DNA from: Clostridium sp. UBA3947
GTDB lineage: Bacteria > Bacillota > Clostridia > Clostridiales > Clostridiaceae
DNA length: 53,627 nt
Assembly (NCBI GenBank): GCA_002385545.1
Contig: DGDR01000066.1
Span: forward strand, 1-53,627
Reading direction: 5' to 3'
The translations under genes were made by a program, and so were the position numbers. Position 1 is the stretch's first letter. Each line of letters begins with the position of its first letter. This document shows, in pieces, positions 9,451 through 18,148 of the stretch. Under the pieces are notes generated by a model, which worked only from the letters and a program-made list of their open reading frames with translations, ran no database searches and had not been told where the DNA came from.

Positions 9451-10824
9451 CTATTCTAAATAATATTTATCAAGAATTTCTGGACTTACTCTATCCAATT
9501 CGTTTTTGGGAAGAATAGATAATACTTTCCAAGCTAAATCTAAGGTTTCTTCTATGGTTCTATTGTCATTATAGTCCTGCTTTAAAAATTTATTCTCAAA
9601 TTCTTTACCAAATTTCATATATAGCTTATCTATATCTGAAAGTTCATCTTCTCCAATTACTTGTGCTAAGGAAGTAATCTCCTGCACCCTAGAATAGGCT
9701 GCGAAAATCTGATTTGCAACATCAGCATGATCTTCTCTTGTATAACCTTCACCAATTCCATCTTTCATAAGTCTAGATAAAGAAGGTAATATATTAACAG
9801 GAGGGTATATATCTCGCTGTTGCATACTTCTGCTTAAAACCACTTGCCCTTCTGTTATAAAGCCTGTTAAGTCAGGAATAGGATGAGTAATGTCATCATT
9901 AGGCATTGATACAATAGGAATCTGTGTAATACTTCCCTTTTTATTCTTCATCATGCCAGCTCTTTCATATAAGGAGGCTAAATCAGAATATAAATAACCT
10001 GGATAGCCCTTTCTACTAGGCACTTCTTCCTTTAGGGAAGAAATTTCTCTTAAGGCTTCGCAATAGTTTGTTAAATCATTCATTATAACTAGAATATGCA
10101 TACCTTCTTCAAAGGCAAGATATTCCGCAGCAGTGAGGGCACATCTAGGAGTTGCAATTCTTTCAACTATAGGGTCATCGGCTAAATTCATGAAAGTAAC
10201 TACCCTATCCTGAACCCCTGCTTGTTGAAAGCTTTTTCTGAAATAATCTGCATCATCATGCTTCAAGCCCATTGCCGCAAAAACTATAGCAAAATTGTCA
10301 TTTTCATCTTCACTTATAGTTGCCTGCCTTATAATCTGAGAAGCTAATTCATTATGGGGCATACCATTTCCAGTAAATACAGGTAGCTTTTGTCCTCTAA
10401 TTAAGGTTGTCAAGCAATCTATTGATGAAATACCAGTTTGAATAAAGTTTCTTGGATACTTTCTAGCTACCGGATTCATAGGTCTACCATTTACATTATA
10501 TTTTTTATCGCTATATATTTTTCCATTACCATCTCTTGGTTCCCCTATACCATTAAACTCTCTGCCTAATATGTTTTTATTTAAGGGAATTTCTAGTGGT
10601 CTTGCAGTAAAGGTTACTGCAGAGTTATCAACAGACATACCTGTAGTTGCATCAAAAACTTGAATTACCACAGTATCTCCATATATACTAACTACTTTAC
10701 CTTTTTTCCTATGTTTCCCTTCAACTACTATATCTACAATTTCATCATAAGCAGCATCTTCTATTCCAGAAAGTATAACAAGAGGGCCTTTTACCTTGTC
10801 TAAAATTAAATATTCTTTTTTCAA
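9451..10824 (-). CDS. atpB: V-type ATPase subunit B (regulatory nucleotide-binding subunit)
   Basis: This is the non-catalytic subunit of the A3B3 hexamer. The product has 457 residues, standard for subunit B. It lacks a canonical P-loop: the equivalent position reads FTGNGMPHNELASQI, as expected for B. It retains the SIDCLTTLIRGQKLPVF approach to the nucleotide site, IVFAAMGLKHDDADYF, and the ALREISSLKEEVPSRKGYPG arginine-finger region. It starts with ATG 11 bases after atpA ends, with AGGAGG (in AGGAGGGATTAGG) as ribosome binding site. Together with subunit A it forms the ATP-hydrolysing or ATP-synthesising head. Direction of rotation in vivo cannot be read from sequence. Confidence 0.97.
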   Translation of the reverse strand: MKKEYLILDKVKGPLVILSGIEDAAYDEIVDIVVEGKHRKKGKVVSIYGDTVVIQVFDATTGMSVDNSAVTFTARPLEIPLNKNILGREFNGIGEPRDGNGKIYSDKKYNVNGRPMNPVARKYPRNFIQTGISSIDCLTTLIRGQKLPVFTGNGMPHNELASQIIRQATISEDENDNFAIVFAAMGLKHDDADYFRKSFQQAGVQDRVVTFMNLADDPIVERIATPRCALTAAEYLAFEEGMHILVIMNDLTNYCEALREISSLKEEVPSRKGYPGYLYSDLASLYERAGMMKNKKGSITQIPIVSMPNDDITHPIPDLTGFITEGQVVLSRSMQQRDIYPPVNILPSLSRLMKDGIGEGYTREDHADVANQIFAAYSRVQEITSLAQVIGEDELSDIDKLYMKFGKEFENKFLKQDYNDNRTIEETLDLAWKVLSILPKNELDRVSPEILDKYYLE

Positions 10825-10835
10825 CCTAATCCCTC

Positions 10836-12623
10836 CTATTCGTACTTGGCATCAAGCTTCTCAAAATAATTCTCTATTTTCACTTCTAACTCATCTAATT
10901 TAGTTAGATCACTATTTGGAACATTATATTTCATCTTTAATATCTCTTCCAATAGGGATCTATCCTTAATTTTAGCTATAGGTATACCTTTCTTAACGCT
11001 TATATTTGCTAATTCATAAAACTTTTCAATGACCTTTAACATTCTGTATTGCTTATTTAATGGTACATAGGTATCCTGTGAATGATAAGCATTTTGCTGT
11101 AAGAAAGCAACCTTAATTATGTTTGCTGTCTCCAGTATAAGTCTTTGATCATCTGGTAGTACATCTTCTCCTACTAGCTTAACTATTTCTTGAAGCTTGC
11201 TTTCTTCTGAGAGAATTTTCATCATTTTATTTCTTAAAGGTATCATATCCTTAGCTACATTTTCCTCATACCAATTCTCTAGCATAGGTATGTATCCACT
11301 ATAGCTAGATAGCCAATTTATTGCAGGATAGTGTCTAGCATAGGCTAGTTTCTTATCCAATCCTAAAAAGGCACTAACGAATCTTTTAGTATTTTGTGTA
11401 ACAGGCTCAGAAAAGTCACCACCAGCTGGTGATACAGCACCAATTACTGTAATAGAACCTTCTGAATCATTTAAACTTTCTACATAACCTGCTCTTTCAT
11501 AAAATTCTGCTAGTCTTGATGCTAAATATGCTGGATATCCTTCTTCTGCAGGCATTTCTTCGAGTCTACCAGAAATTTCTCTTAAGGCTTCAGCCCATCT
11601 AGAGGTAGAATCTGCCATGATTGCTACATGAAGTCCCATGTCTCTATAGTATTCTGCTATAGTTATACCTGTATAAATACTTGCTTCTCTGGCTGCAACT
11701 GGCATATTAGAAGTATTGGCAATTAATACAGTTCTATTCATAAGGGCCAAATTGGTCTTTGGGTCTATAAGCTTTGGAAAATCCTCCAAAACCTCTGTCA
11801 TTTCATTACCTCTTTCACCGCAGCCTATATATACTATTACATCTGCATCAGACCATTTAGCTAGCTGATGCTGAGTCATAGTCTTACCGGTTCCAAAACC
11901 TCCAGGAATAGCTACGGTACCACCCTTTGCGAGAGGGAAAAAGCTATCAAGCACTCTTTGACCTGTCACTAGAGGTATAGATATAGATTTTCTACGTTTC
12001 ACTGGTCTTGGTATTCTAACAGGCCATTCTTGATATAAAAATAAATCCCTATTGCCGTTCATGGTTTCCAAGGTTACCACAGCAGTATTAATGTTGTAAT
12101 CTCCACTAGGCATTACCTTGACTACAGTTCCCTCTACATCTGGAGGAACCATAATTTTATGCATAATCAGAGGAGTCTCCTGTACCTGAGCATAAACATC
12201 CCCTGCCTTTAAGAATTGTCCTTCCTTTACTAAAACTTCTGTTTTCCAAAGCTTTTCCTCGTCAATTGATAATAGTCCTATACCTTCAGGAATAAATCCT
12301 TCTGATAAATCATTAATTTTATTTAATGGTCTTTCAATTCCATCAAAGATATTTCCCATAATGCCTGGTCCAAGCTTGACACTTAAAGGACTTCCAGTTG
12401 AAATTATGGGTTCACCAGCTTTTAAACCAGCAGTTTCCTCATATACCTGTATAGTGGCCCTGTCACCTTCAAGTATGATTATTTCACCGATAAGCTTTTT
12501 ATTGCCCACCATAACCATCTCTCTCATGGCAAAACCAGTCATGTTATCTGCTGTTACTACAGGACCATTTATACTATAAATATAACCCATTTTCTTCATA
12601 TCACCAGTAGTTTGCATTCCCAT
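10836..12623 (-). CDS. atpA: V-type ATPase subunit A (catalytic)
   Basis: This is the catalytic subunit of the V1 head. The chosen product has 595 residues with the P-loop GGFGTGKT at about 241-248, the GERGNEMTEVLEDFP catalytic-glutamate segment, and the A-type non-homologous insertion (about residues 115-190) that separates subunit A from B and from F-type beta. The reading frame is open further upstream, but AGGGGATGATAAT directly before the ATG at 12623 fixes the start. That start lies 4 bases after the atpE stop, so the ribosome binding site is inside the atpE end and translation is probably coupled. Confidence 0.97.
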   Translation of the reverse strand: MGMQTTGDMKKMGYIYSINGPVVTADNMTGFAMREMVMVGNKKLIGEIIILEGDRATIQVYEETAGLKAGEPIISTGSPLSVKLGPGIMGNIFDGIERPLNKINDLSEGFIPEGIGLLSIDEEKLWKTEVLVKEGQFLKAGDVYAQVQETPLIMHKIMVPPDVEGTVVKVMPSGDYNINTAVVTLETMNGNRDLFLYQEWPVRIPRPVKRRKSISIPLVTGQRVLDSFFPLAKGGTVAIPGGFGTGKTMTQHQLAKWSDADVIVYIGCGERGNEMTEVLEDFPKLIDPKTNLALMNRTVLIANTSNMPVAAREASIYTGITIAEYYRDMGLHVAIMADSTSRWAEALREISGRLEEMPAEEGYPAYLASRLAEFYERAGYVESLNDSEGSITVIGAVSPAGGDFSEPVTQNTKRFVSAFLGLDKKLAYARHYPAINWLSSYSGYIPMLENWYEENVAKDMIPLRNKMMKILSEESKLQEIVKLVGEDVLPDDQRLILETANIIKVAFLQQNAYHSQDTYVPLNKQYRMLKVIEKFYELANISVKKGIPIAKIKDRSLLEEILKMKYNVPNSDLTKLDELEVKIENYFEKLDAKYE

Positions 12624-12627
12624 ATTA

Positions 12628-13245
12628 TCATCCCCTATAAAAGTTCTCATGTATCTTGGTGCCCACATAATCCTTTAAGTCTAAGAACTTACTCTCTAAA
12701 GTATGGTCTATTCTAAATTTCCTATTGCTATCTTCTATAATGAAGCCTCCCATTATATCTACTTCTGTTTCTTGAAGTTGTACATTTAGACCAATCTCCT
12801 TACAATACTTAGCTAATGGTTCTTTAACTACTTGAAAATCATTAGATTTAAAATAGATGGTATAGGCTCCCTGAGCTAGCTTTTTCAAGGCAGATTTTGC
12901 TGTGTTTAAAAGTATTTCTTTATATTCTTCAGTTTTTACAAAATCAATTATTCGTTGTTTTATTCCTTCTTCCACTTCTCTTATCATATCTTGATAAAGA
13001 GCAATTTCCTTCTGTTTTTGCTGAGCCTTTTCTTCAGCAAGTAAATCTTTTGCCATAATCTTTGTTCTCTTCCGAAACTCTTTCAGTTCTTCTTCCCTAC
13101 TTTTATCTAAGCTTTTTCTTAGTTCTTCTAATTTTATAGCTCTCTCTTGCTCCAAGCTTTCAAGCTCTGCCTGCTTTTCTTCTTCTATCTTATCGTATAT
13201 TATCTTGGTAAATAGTTTTAATTTTTCTTCAATTGTAGTAGCCAA
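12628..13245 (-). CDS. atpE: V-type ATPase subunit E (peripheral stalk)
   Basis: This peripheral-stalk subunit has 205 residues. It has a very charged N-terminal coiled coil (about 8-95, Glu/Lys-rich) that pairs with the G-type subunit, and a globular C-terminal domain that caps the A3B3 head. The start is assigned to TTG at 13245. The frame stays open to a GTG three codons upstream, but that GTG is part of the GAGGTG ribosome binding site, which also overlaps the stop codon of atpF. A TTG start would fit tuned, lower translation. In this operon E lies after F and directly before A, unlike the usual I-K-E-C-F order. Confidence 0.9.
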   Translation of the reverse strand: MATTIEEKLKLFTKIIYDKIEEEKQAELESLEQERAIKLEELRKSLDKSREEELKEFRKRTKIMAKDLLAEEKAQQKQKEIALYQDMIREVEEGIKQRIIDFVKTEEYKEILLNTAKSALKKLAQGAYTIYFKSNDFQVVKEPLAKYCKEIGLNVQLQETEVDIMGGFIIEDSNRKFRIDHTLESKFLDLKDYVGTKIHENFYRG

Positions 13246-13255
13246 TACTATCACC

Positions 13256-13564
13256 TCATATCTTTAGGCCTATGGAATCTCTAATATATCCCATAATGGC
13301 ATCTTTATCCTTACTATTTCCATGTCTATCAGGTATCTCTATGATAAGAGGAAGCTGCTTTGCCAGTTTGATTTGAGTCAGTTTTTCAGGTACCACACTG
13401 GCTGCTTTTTCTGTCAAAAGAATTATGCCAATCTCCTTATCCTCCAAGAGCTTATCTAGTATAAACTCTATTTCATCCTTACTGTGCAAAACAATGCCAT
13501 CAATACCAGCAATCCTTAGACCCAACATTGTATCAACATTATCACTGATTAAAAAACTTTTCAT
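13256..13564 (-). CDS. atpF: V-type ATPase subunit F (central stalk)
   Basis: This small central-stalk subunit contacts D at the base of the head. It has 102 residues with the Rossmann-like features of the family: SFLISDNVDTMLGLRIAG at the N-terminus, the GIILLTEKAA strand-turn in the middle and the LPLIIEIPDRHG segment near the end. An ATG two codons upstream abuts the AGGAGA ribosome binding site, so the ATG at 13564 with a 7-base spacing was chosen. It lies between the proteolipid gene and atpE, with 10 bases between the atpK stop and its start. It corresponds to NtpG in the Enterococcus hirae nomenclature. Confidence 0.93.
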   Translation of the reverse strand: MKSFLISDNVDTMLGLRIAGIDGIVLHSKDEIEFILDKLLEDKEIGIILLTEKAASVVPEKLTQIKLAKQLPLIIEIPDRHGNSKDKDAIMGYIRDSIGLKI

Positions 13565-13574
13565 AAACATTCTC

Positions 13575-14000
13575 CTATAGGCTGGATAAAATCATAATAG
13601 ATATTATTAGACCGTAAATAGCAATACCTTCACCTAAGCCTACATAAATCAAAGTTTTACCTAACATCTTAGGATCTTCGGATACTGCACCTAAGGCTGC
13701 TGAACCAACAGAACCAACAGCATAACCAGTACCTATTGTAGCAAGACCAGTACTTAAAGCTGCTGCTATATAACCTAAACCAGATCCATTTGAAACACCA
13801 GCTTCACCTGCAGCTTTAACTATGTCTGGAACTAATAAAATTAAGGCCCCACACATTACTGGTATAAAGATTGATAGATTAATGCCCATAGCTTTTTTTA
13901 GCTTTTTCTTTCCTTGAATATCCTCTTTTGATTTTTGAACAAGACCATAGCTTATAGTACTAACCACCAAAATAAAAGTTAAAATTGCAATAATTAACAT
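13575..14000 (-). CDS. atpK: V-type ATPase subunit K (membrane proteolipid, rotor ring)
   Basis: This ion-translocating ring subunit of the Vo sector has 141 residues and four predicted membrane helices (about 3-20, 40-62, 75-98, 114-139). The second hairpin is typical: a Gly/Ala-rich helix containing TGLATIGTGYAVGSV, the SEDPKMLG turn, then the ion-binding carboxylate E124 in GLGEGIAIYG. The first hairpin is divergent and has no equivalent acidic residue, so each subunit carries one ion site. GGAGGT lies 6 bases before the ATG. Whether the coupling ion is sodium or proton was not determined. Confidence 0.95.
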   Translation of the reverse strand: MLIIAILTFILVVSTISYGLVQKSKEDIQGKKKLKKAMGINLSIFIPVMCGALILLVPDIVKAAGEAGVSNGSGLGYIAAALSTGLATIGTGYAVGSVGSAALGAVSEDPKMLGKTLIYVGLGEGIAIYGLIISIMILSSL

Positions 14001-14096
14001 AATATTACCTCCATAGATATATTTGTTTTAATATTTTTATAGTATATAAATGCCTAACTCTATCTATTCACTTTAAGTTAAGCTAAATAAGTATAA

Positions 14097-16097
14097 TTAT
14101 GCTACTCCAGTAACCTTAATACTCTCAAATACTTCTCCTTCACCTTCAAAGTATTTGCTGAATAGCTCATAGTATTCTAGTCTTAGGCCTTGTATAAATA
14201 CTATTAAGCCCTCTAAGCCTAGAATAACTATATTACCTAACACGTACATGAACACACTGCCCATTCCATTCATCATCTTTGCCAATGCAGTAAAGGCCAT
14301 AAACAAGCCTACATGGTTCAAGGCAAAGGCTCCAACTCTTATGAAGGAAACCGTATTAGAAAATAAGCTTATCAAAGTTTCAATAATACCGAAGCCACCT
14401 TCTACATAATAGTCTGTTTTTCCTTCGCTATATAAAGGTCTTTTCCCTAGAATTAAATTAGCCAAAGGCTCTTTAAATAGCATTAGTAATAATGATACTC
14501 CAAAGATACTAAACCAAATTCCGTTCGGTAATAGATTTATCTTTAAGTATGTAGTTATAATAAAGGCTAATAGAGATAAGAAGAATATGAAGCCTACCAA
14601 TCCATCCTTTCCAAATACGCCATTCTCCAAATCCCTCTTTCTGAAATTATTGATCAAGCTATATATATAACTTACAACTAGCAAAATGCATCCTATCATA
14701 ACACCGTATATGAGTGTTTCCATAATATTATCCATCGGTCTAATGAAAAAGTGAGGCATTTCTTCTACACCAAAGGCTTCCTGAATAAAATGCGGAAATT
14801 CCTCAAATCCAAAAATACTACCATATGCAAAACCAAAAATTGTTGAGCTTATACCTAATCTAAACAAAACTCCACCAAGATTAGGTCTATTCATTTTCTT
14901 AAGTAAAAGGATGCCTACTAGAGTAAATATTAAACCTTGTCCAACATCTCCAAACATTGCTCCGAACAGTAGCATATAGCTTAATCCTAGGAAAATCGTT
15001 GGGTCTAATTCTCCATAGGATGGTACCGCATACATGTGGACCATACTTTCAAAGGGTCGCACAATAAAGTTATTTCTCAAACTTGTAGGCACCACAATGT
15101 TGCTGCTAACTTCATGAGCTTCCTTCTCTGTAATAATCAATTTATCCTTTGAATCTTCAATAGACTTTTTAACCTTTCCAACTAGCCTTTTTGGCACCCA
15201 GCCAGAGAAATAAAAGAACTCATTGGTTGAAGCCATATGATCTTTTATAAAGTTACTTTTAACTTCTAATTCTAAGCTCTTTTCTAAAATATAAATTTGA
15301 TTCTTATTATCGTTGATTTCTTTATCTAGCTCCGACTCCAGATTTTGAATTTCTTTGTTAATATCATTAAGCTTTGAATTCAGGGAATTTATTATCTCTT
15401 TCGGAGTACCTTTTTCCTTTACAGAGAGAGGTATGATTTCACAATTTAAGGAATTATAAATCCTATCTGCTTCTGGCAACAATATATATGGTGTAAAAGC
15501 CATTATTATATGATAATCCTTGTGCTCATATATAGTACTTGCAATAGAAGGTATATTTTCATAGTTATTCCTTAGCTTTTTCATATTTTCAGAAGAAATT
15601 TTCATGATTCTACAATCCATATATTTCAGATTGTTTAATTCCTCAAAGGATATATCTAGCCCTTTAAGAAATTGCAAATGCTTCAGGGTTTCTAGTATGT
15701 TATTTCTTTCTGATACTTTATTTTGCAATACTTCATACTTTTGACCCAAGGTTTTCTCTAAGTTCATAATAGCATCACTAAGCTCTGAAAAATCACTTAT
15801 TAATTCTTCAGCCTTTATCTTAATACCTTTACTCTTAGGACACAGGCTGCGAATTTTCTCCATAGCCTTTTCCAATTCGGAAAGATTTCTTGAGTTTGCA
15901 TAAGGTCTAATATAGCATACATCAAGCAGTGCATCCAAATTATCCTCTGTAGTTTTAACAGTAAAATCAGTAGTATTAAGTTCCTGCATGGCATCTACTG
16001 GCTGTACACAACCAGATAGAACCAGGGACTTAGATACCTTGTCGATATCGGCGATATGACCAACTATATTTAACATTATCATTTTCTCGATTGCCAT
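14097..16097 (-). CDS. atpI: V-type ATPase subunit I (stator membrane subunit)
   Basis: This is the homologue of eukaryotic subunit a and E. hirae NtpI, which supplies the ion half-channels next to the K ring and anchors the peripheral stalk. The 666-residue product has a soluble N-terminal half with long coiled coils (about 85-140 and 225-275) and a membrane half from about residue 360 with seven or so hydrophobic segments. The segment FIRVGAFALNHVGL (about 603-616) holds the essential membrane arginine. AGAGGTGAG precedes the ATG. The gene lies between C and K with a 96-bp gap before atpK that shows no obvious structure. Confidence 0.96.
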   Translation of the reverse strand: MAIEKMIMLNIVGHIADIDKVSKSLVLSGCVQPVDAMQELNTTDFTVKTTEDNLDALLDVCYIRPYANSRNLSELEKAMEKIRSLCPKSKGIKIKAEELISDFSELSDAIMNLEKTLGQKYEVLQNKVSERNNILETLKHLQFLKGLDISFEELNNLKYMDCRIMKISSENMKKLRNNYENIPSIASTIYEHKDYHIIMAFTPYILLPEADRIYNSLNCEIIPLSVKEKGTPKEIINSLNSKLNDINKEIQNLESELDKEINDNKNQIYILEKSLELEVKSNFIKDHMASTNEFFYFSGWVPKRLVGKVKKSIEDSKDKLIITEKEAHEVSSNIVVPTSLRNNFIVRPFESMVHMYAVPSYGELDPTIFLGLSYMLLFGAMFGDVGQGLIFTLVGILLLKKMNRPNLGGVLFRLGISSTIFGFAYGSIFGFEEFPHFIQEAFGVEEMPHFFIRPMDNIMETLIYGVMIGCILLVVSYIYSLINNFRKRDLENGVFGKDGLVGFIFFLSLLAFIITTYLKINLLPNGIWFSIFGVSLLLMLFKEPLANLILGKRPLYSEGKTDYYVEGGFGIIETLISLFSNTVSFIRVGAFALNHVGLFMAFTALAKMMNGMGSVFMYVLGNIVILGLEGLIVFIQGLRLEYYELFSKYFEGEGEVFESIKVTGVA

Positions 16098-16113
16098 TAG
16101 CTCACCTCTCTGA

Positions 16114-17160
16114 TTACATTGTGGTAGTTATATACTTAATAATTTCATCATTGTGCTGACTGTATCTTTTATTTTCAACTATGCTTACTATATTTCTGTA
16201 TTCTATTAAAGACAATTCAAGATAGGCAAGTATAACAGAAATATTCATTTTTGCTTCAGTTTTATATCGAGTGTATAATTTTTGAAGAAAAGCCATCATT
16301 TCTTTTTCAAGCAAATAATCCTCAAATTCACTTATATTAAAGATTTCCTTGTAAGCTGTGGTCTTAATTTTATTCAAGAAGTCATCAATATTCTTACTAT
16401 AACACAGTCTCTTTAAATCGTCTTTTTTAAGCTTACAACCATCCTGTACTGCATAATTAAACAAAATTTCAGATGGCAATTGATAGTATTTTAATCCCCG
16501 GTAAATCATCTGAATATTTAATAGATCTGCTTGAATTCCATTGATTTTTTCAACAACTTCTTTATCTTCCTTAGGAAGCTTCTTTATAAACCTTTTTAAT
16601 AGAATAAAATAAACAGAGTCTAAAGCCATTTCTATTCTAAATAGTCCATCATCTTCAATACTATCTACTAAATTATAGATATACTTATAGTAAATTGTAC
16701 CCTTTAACTTATCTACTACCTGTTCTACATTATCCGCCTGCAACAGTTCATCGTAGTTTATTGTACTCATAGAACATTTATAAGAAATTCTCTGCTCCAA
16801 GTCCTCTGTTCGTTTACCTATATACTTTCCTCGTATAATAACTTTAATATCATCCACTTCGAAACGAGTAAAAATAACCTTTAGCAGTTTTCTATAATCA
16901 TCTCTTAAAAAATGAGAAAGCTTGGTAAAATTACTGATATATTTCCTCTTTAATATTACTTCTAACTGTCCTCTATGTAGTTCCTCAACATTATATTCCT
17001 TTAACGTGTCTCCGTATTTTGTTTTATCGCGAAGATAAATTAGGGCTTCTCTAAAATTATTACACTCTATTAGCTCTTTATATTGGGATTTTTTTAGCCA
17101 AAATCCCTCCATAGCTTTTATTTTTGCATTAATAGCTGTAAAATCAACAACTCTACCCAT
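16114..17160 (-). CDS. atpC: V-type ATPase subunit C (rotor-ring socket)
   Basis: This subunit (NtpC, equivalent to eukaryotic d) links the central stalk to the membrane ring. The 348-residue product is almost all helical with no membrane segments, and has the family pattern of three similar helical repeats rich in Tyr and Lys. The N-terminus VDFTAINAKIKAMEGFWL is typical. It starts one base after the stop of the upstream stalk gene and its ribosome binding site (CAGGAAG) is inside that gene. Its position upstream of subunit I is unusual, since it normally follows E. Confidence 0.92.
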   Translation of the reverse strand: MGRVVDFTAINAKIKAMEGFWLKKSQYKELIECNNFREALIYLRDKTKYGDTLKEYNVEELHRGQLEVILKRKYISNFTKLSHFLRDDYRKLLKVIFTRFEVDDIKVIIRGKYIGKRTEDLEQRISYKCSMSTINYDELLQADNVEQVVDKLKGTIYYKYIYNLVDSIEDDGLFRIEMALDSVYFILLKRFIKKLPKEDKEVVEKINGIQADLLNIQMIYRGLKYYQLPSEILFNYAVQDGCKLKKDDLKRLCYSKNIDDFLNKIKTTAYKEIFNISEFEDYLLEKEMMAFLQKLYTRYKTEAKMNISVILAYLELSLIEYRNIVSIVENKRYSQHNDEIIKYITTTM

Positions 17161-17161
17161 A

Positions 17162-17485
17162 TCATACTTCCTGGAAATCTTCTATTAATTTTTTAAAGAC
17201 GGAGACTTCCAACTCCTCTTTTATTTTTGAAAACAAGTCCCTATCTTCCTGTAACCTTTTCTCAGCCCGTTCTTTAATTCTGGCTGCTTCTTCCCTAGCA
17301 GAAGCCATTTCTTCTTCGCGAATTTTCTGTTTTTCATCTTCAATTAATCGTTTATTCTCTTTTATAGTTTCTTTTATCTCCCTTTCTATATCCTGCTTCT
17401 TAGTTTTTATCAAATCCTTTTTTATCCTTTGATAATTAATTGCTTCCTTATCAATTGCTATAATTTTTTTTATTCTTTCTTCCAT
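17162..17485 (-). CDS. V-type ATPase subunit G/H (peripheral stalk coiled coil)
   Basis: This 107-residue protein is almost entirely one charged coiled coil (Lys/Glu/Arg/Ile-rich, with EEEMASAREEAARIKERAEK near 57-76). It matches the small peripheral-stalk partner of subunit E (NtpF in E. hirae, subunit G/H elsewhere). It is the first gene of the V-ATPase operon, with AGGGGTGG upstream and one base between its stop and the atpC ATG. The assignment rests on composition, size and operon position rather than on strict motifs, because this subunit evolves fast. Confidence 0.85.
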   Translation of the reverse strand: MEERIKKIIAIDKEAINYQRIKKDLIKTKKQDIEREIKETIKENKRLIEDEKQKIREEEMASAREEAARIKERAEKRLQEDRDLFSKIKEELEVSVFKKLIEDFQEV

Positions 17486-17502
17486 AAAGCCACCCCTAAC
17501 AG

Positions 17503-17530
17503 TTAGAGTTTTAAAAAATAATAACTCTAA
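17503..17530 (-). repeat. Stem-loop in the V-ATPase leader
   Basis: A perfect 8-bp inverted repeat TTAGAGTT (17503-17510) / AACTCTAA (17523-17530) with a 12-base AT loop lies about 8 bases upstream of the ribosome binding site of the first V-ATPase gene. The 296-bp divergent region 17486-17781 otherwise shows only a plus-strand promoter and an isolated minus-strand TTGACT (17597-17602) with no good -10. Confidence 0.5.
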
Positions 17531-17696
17531 AGTACGTAATCCTTGCCTTTACTAAATTTAATATAATTAGTCTATTCCTTTTTTATAAATATTCAAAAGT
17601 CAATGTTTCTTATTTTACGTGGAATATTTTAATTTTTATCGATTTCTTTTACTTTTACATAAATTATTGCAGTTTTGAAGTATATTCTTTTTTAAC

Positions 17697-17724
17697 TTAG
17701 ACAATAATCTAAATGTAATATGAT
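17697..17724 (+). promoter_or_regulatory. Probable promoter of the TPR gene
   Basis: Plus-strand -35 TTAGAC (17697-17702), 16-bp spacer, -10 TATGAT (17719-17724). The gene starts 57 bases further on, behind AAGGAGG. Confidence 0.5.
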
Positions 17725-17781
17725 TTCATTTAAGGAATATATTAATAAAGTAGTACTGGAGATGTTTTAAGGAGGATTTTT

Positions 17782-18141
17782 ATGAGTTATTTCGAAAAAG
17801 CTAACCAATACTATAACACCAAAAACTATAAAAGAGCTATTGAATTATATGAAAAAGCTATTGAATATAAAGAAAATGAATCTGCATCCTTTTATAACGC
17901 AGGGGTATGCTTTATAAAATTAAAAGAATATGAAAAAGCCATAGCATTTTTAAAAAAGGCCATTCAATTAAAGCGTGACAGCAAGTATTTCTTTAATTTA
18001 GCCTACTGTTATGCTATGCTAAAAAATTCAAAAAAAGCTTTGATATATTTTAACACTGCTTGGAGCTTAGATAATGCAGATAAGGATTGTGAAAAAGCTA
18101 TCAAACTAATAATAGATGGGTATAAAAAAAATCCCCGTTAA
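17782..18141 (+). CDS. Small tetratricopeptide-repeat protein
   Basis: This 119-residue soluble protein consists almost wholly of three TPR units (about 1-34, 35-68, 69-102). Each has the Y/F-A-x3-Y-x6-A-I-x-LYEKAI pattern, for example YKRAIELYEKAI and YEKAIAFLKKAI. TPRs mediate protein-protein contact; no catalytic residue is present and no partner can be inferred. AAGGAGG lies 7 bases upstream of the ATG. It stands alone on the plus strand between the divergent V-ATPase operon and a convergent transglutaminase gene. Its last five codons are also the terminator of that opposite gene. Confidence 0.85.
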   Translation: MSYFEKANQYYNTKNYKRAIELYEKAIEYKENESASFYNAGVCFIKLKEYEKAIAFLKKAIQLKRDSKYFFNLAYCYAMLKNSKKALIYFNTAWSLDNADKDCEKAIKLIIDGYKKNPR

Positions 18142-18148
18142 AGGGATT
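18124..18148 (-). terminator. Terminator of the M16-recX-transglutaminase operon
   Basis: On the minus strand AATCCC (18143-18148) pairs with GGGATT (18130-18135), followed by an uninterrupted T tract (18124-18130). The stem contains the transglutaminase stop codon, and the whole element lies inside the 3' coding end of the opposing TPR gene. Confidence 0.8.

Noticed and set aside
17531..17640. Sigma-A promoter for the V-ATPase operon
   Set aside because: TTGACT at 17597-17602 has no acceptable -10 at 16-18 bases; the real promoter was not identified.
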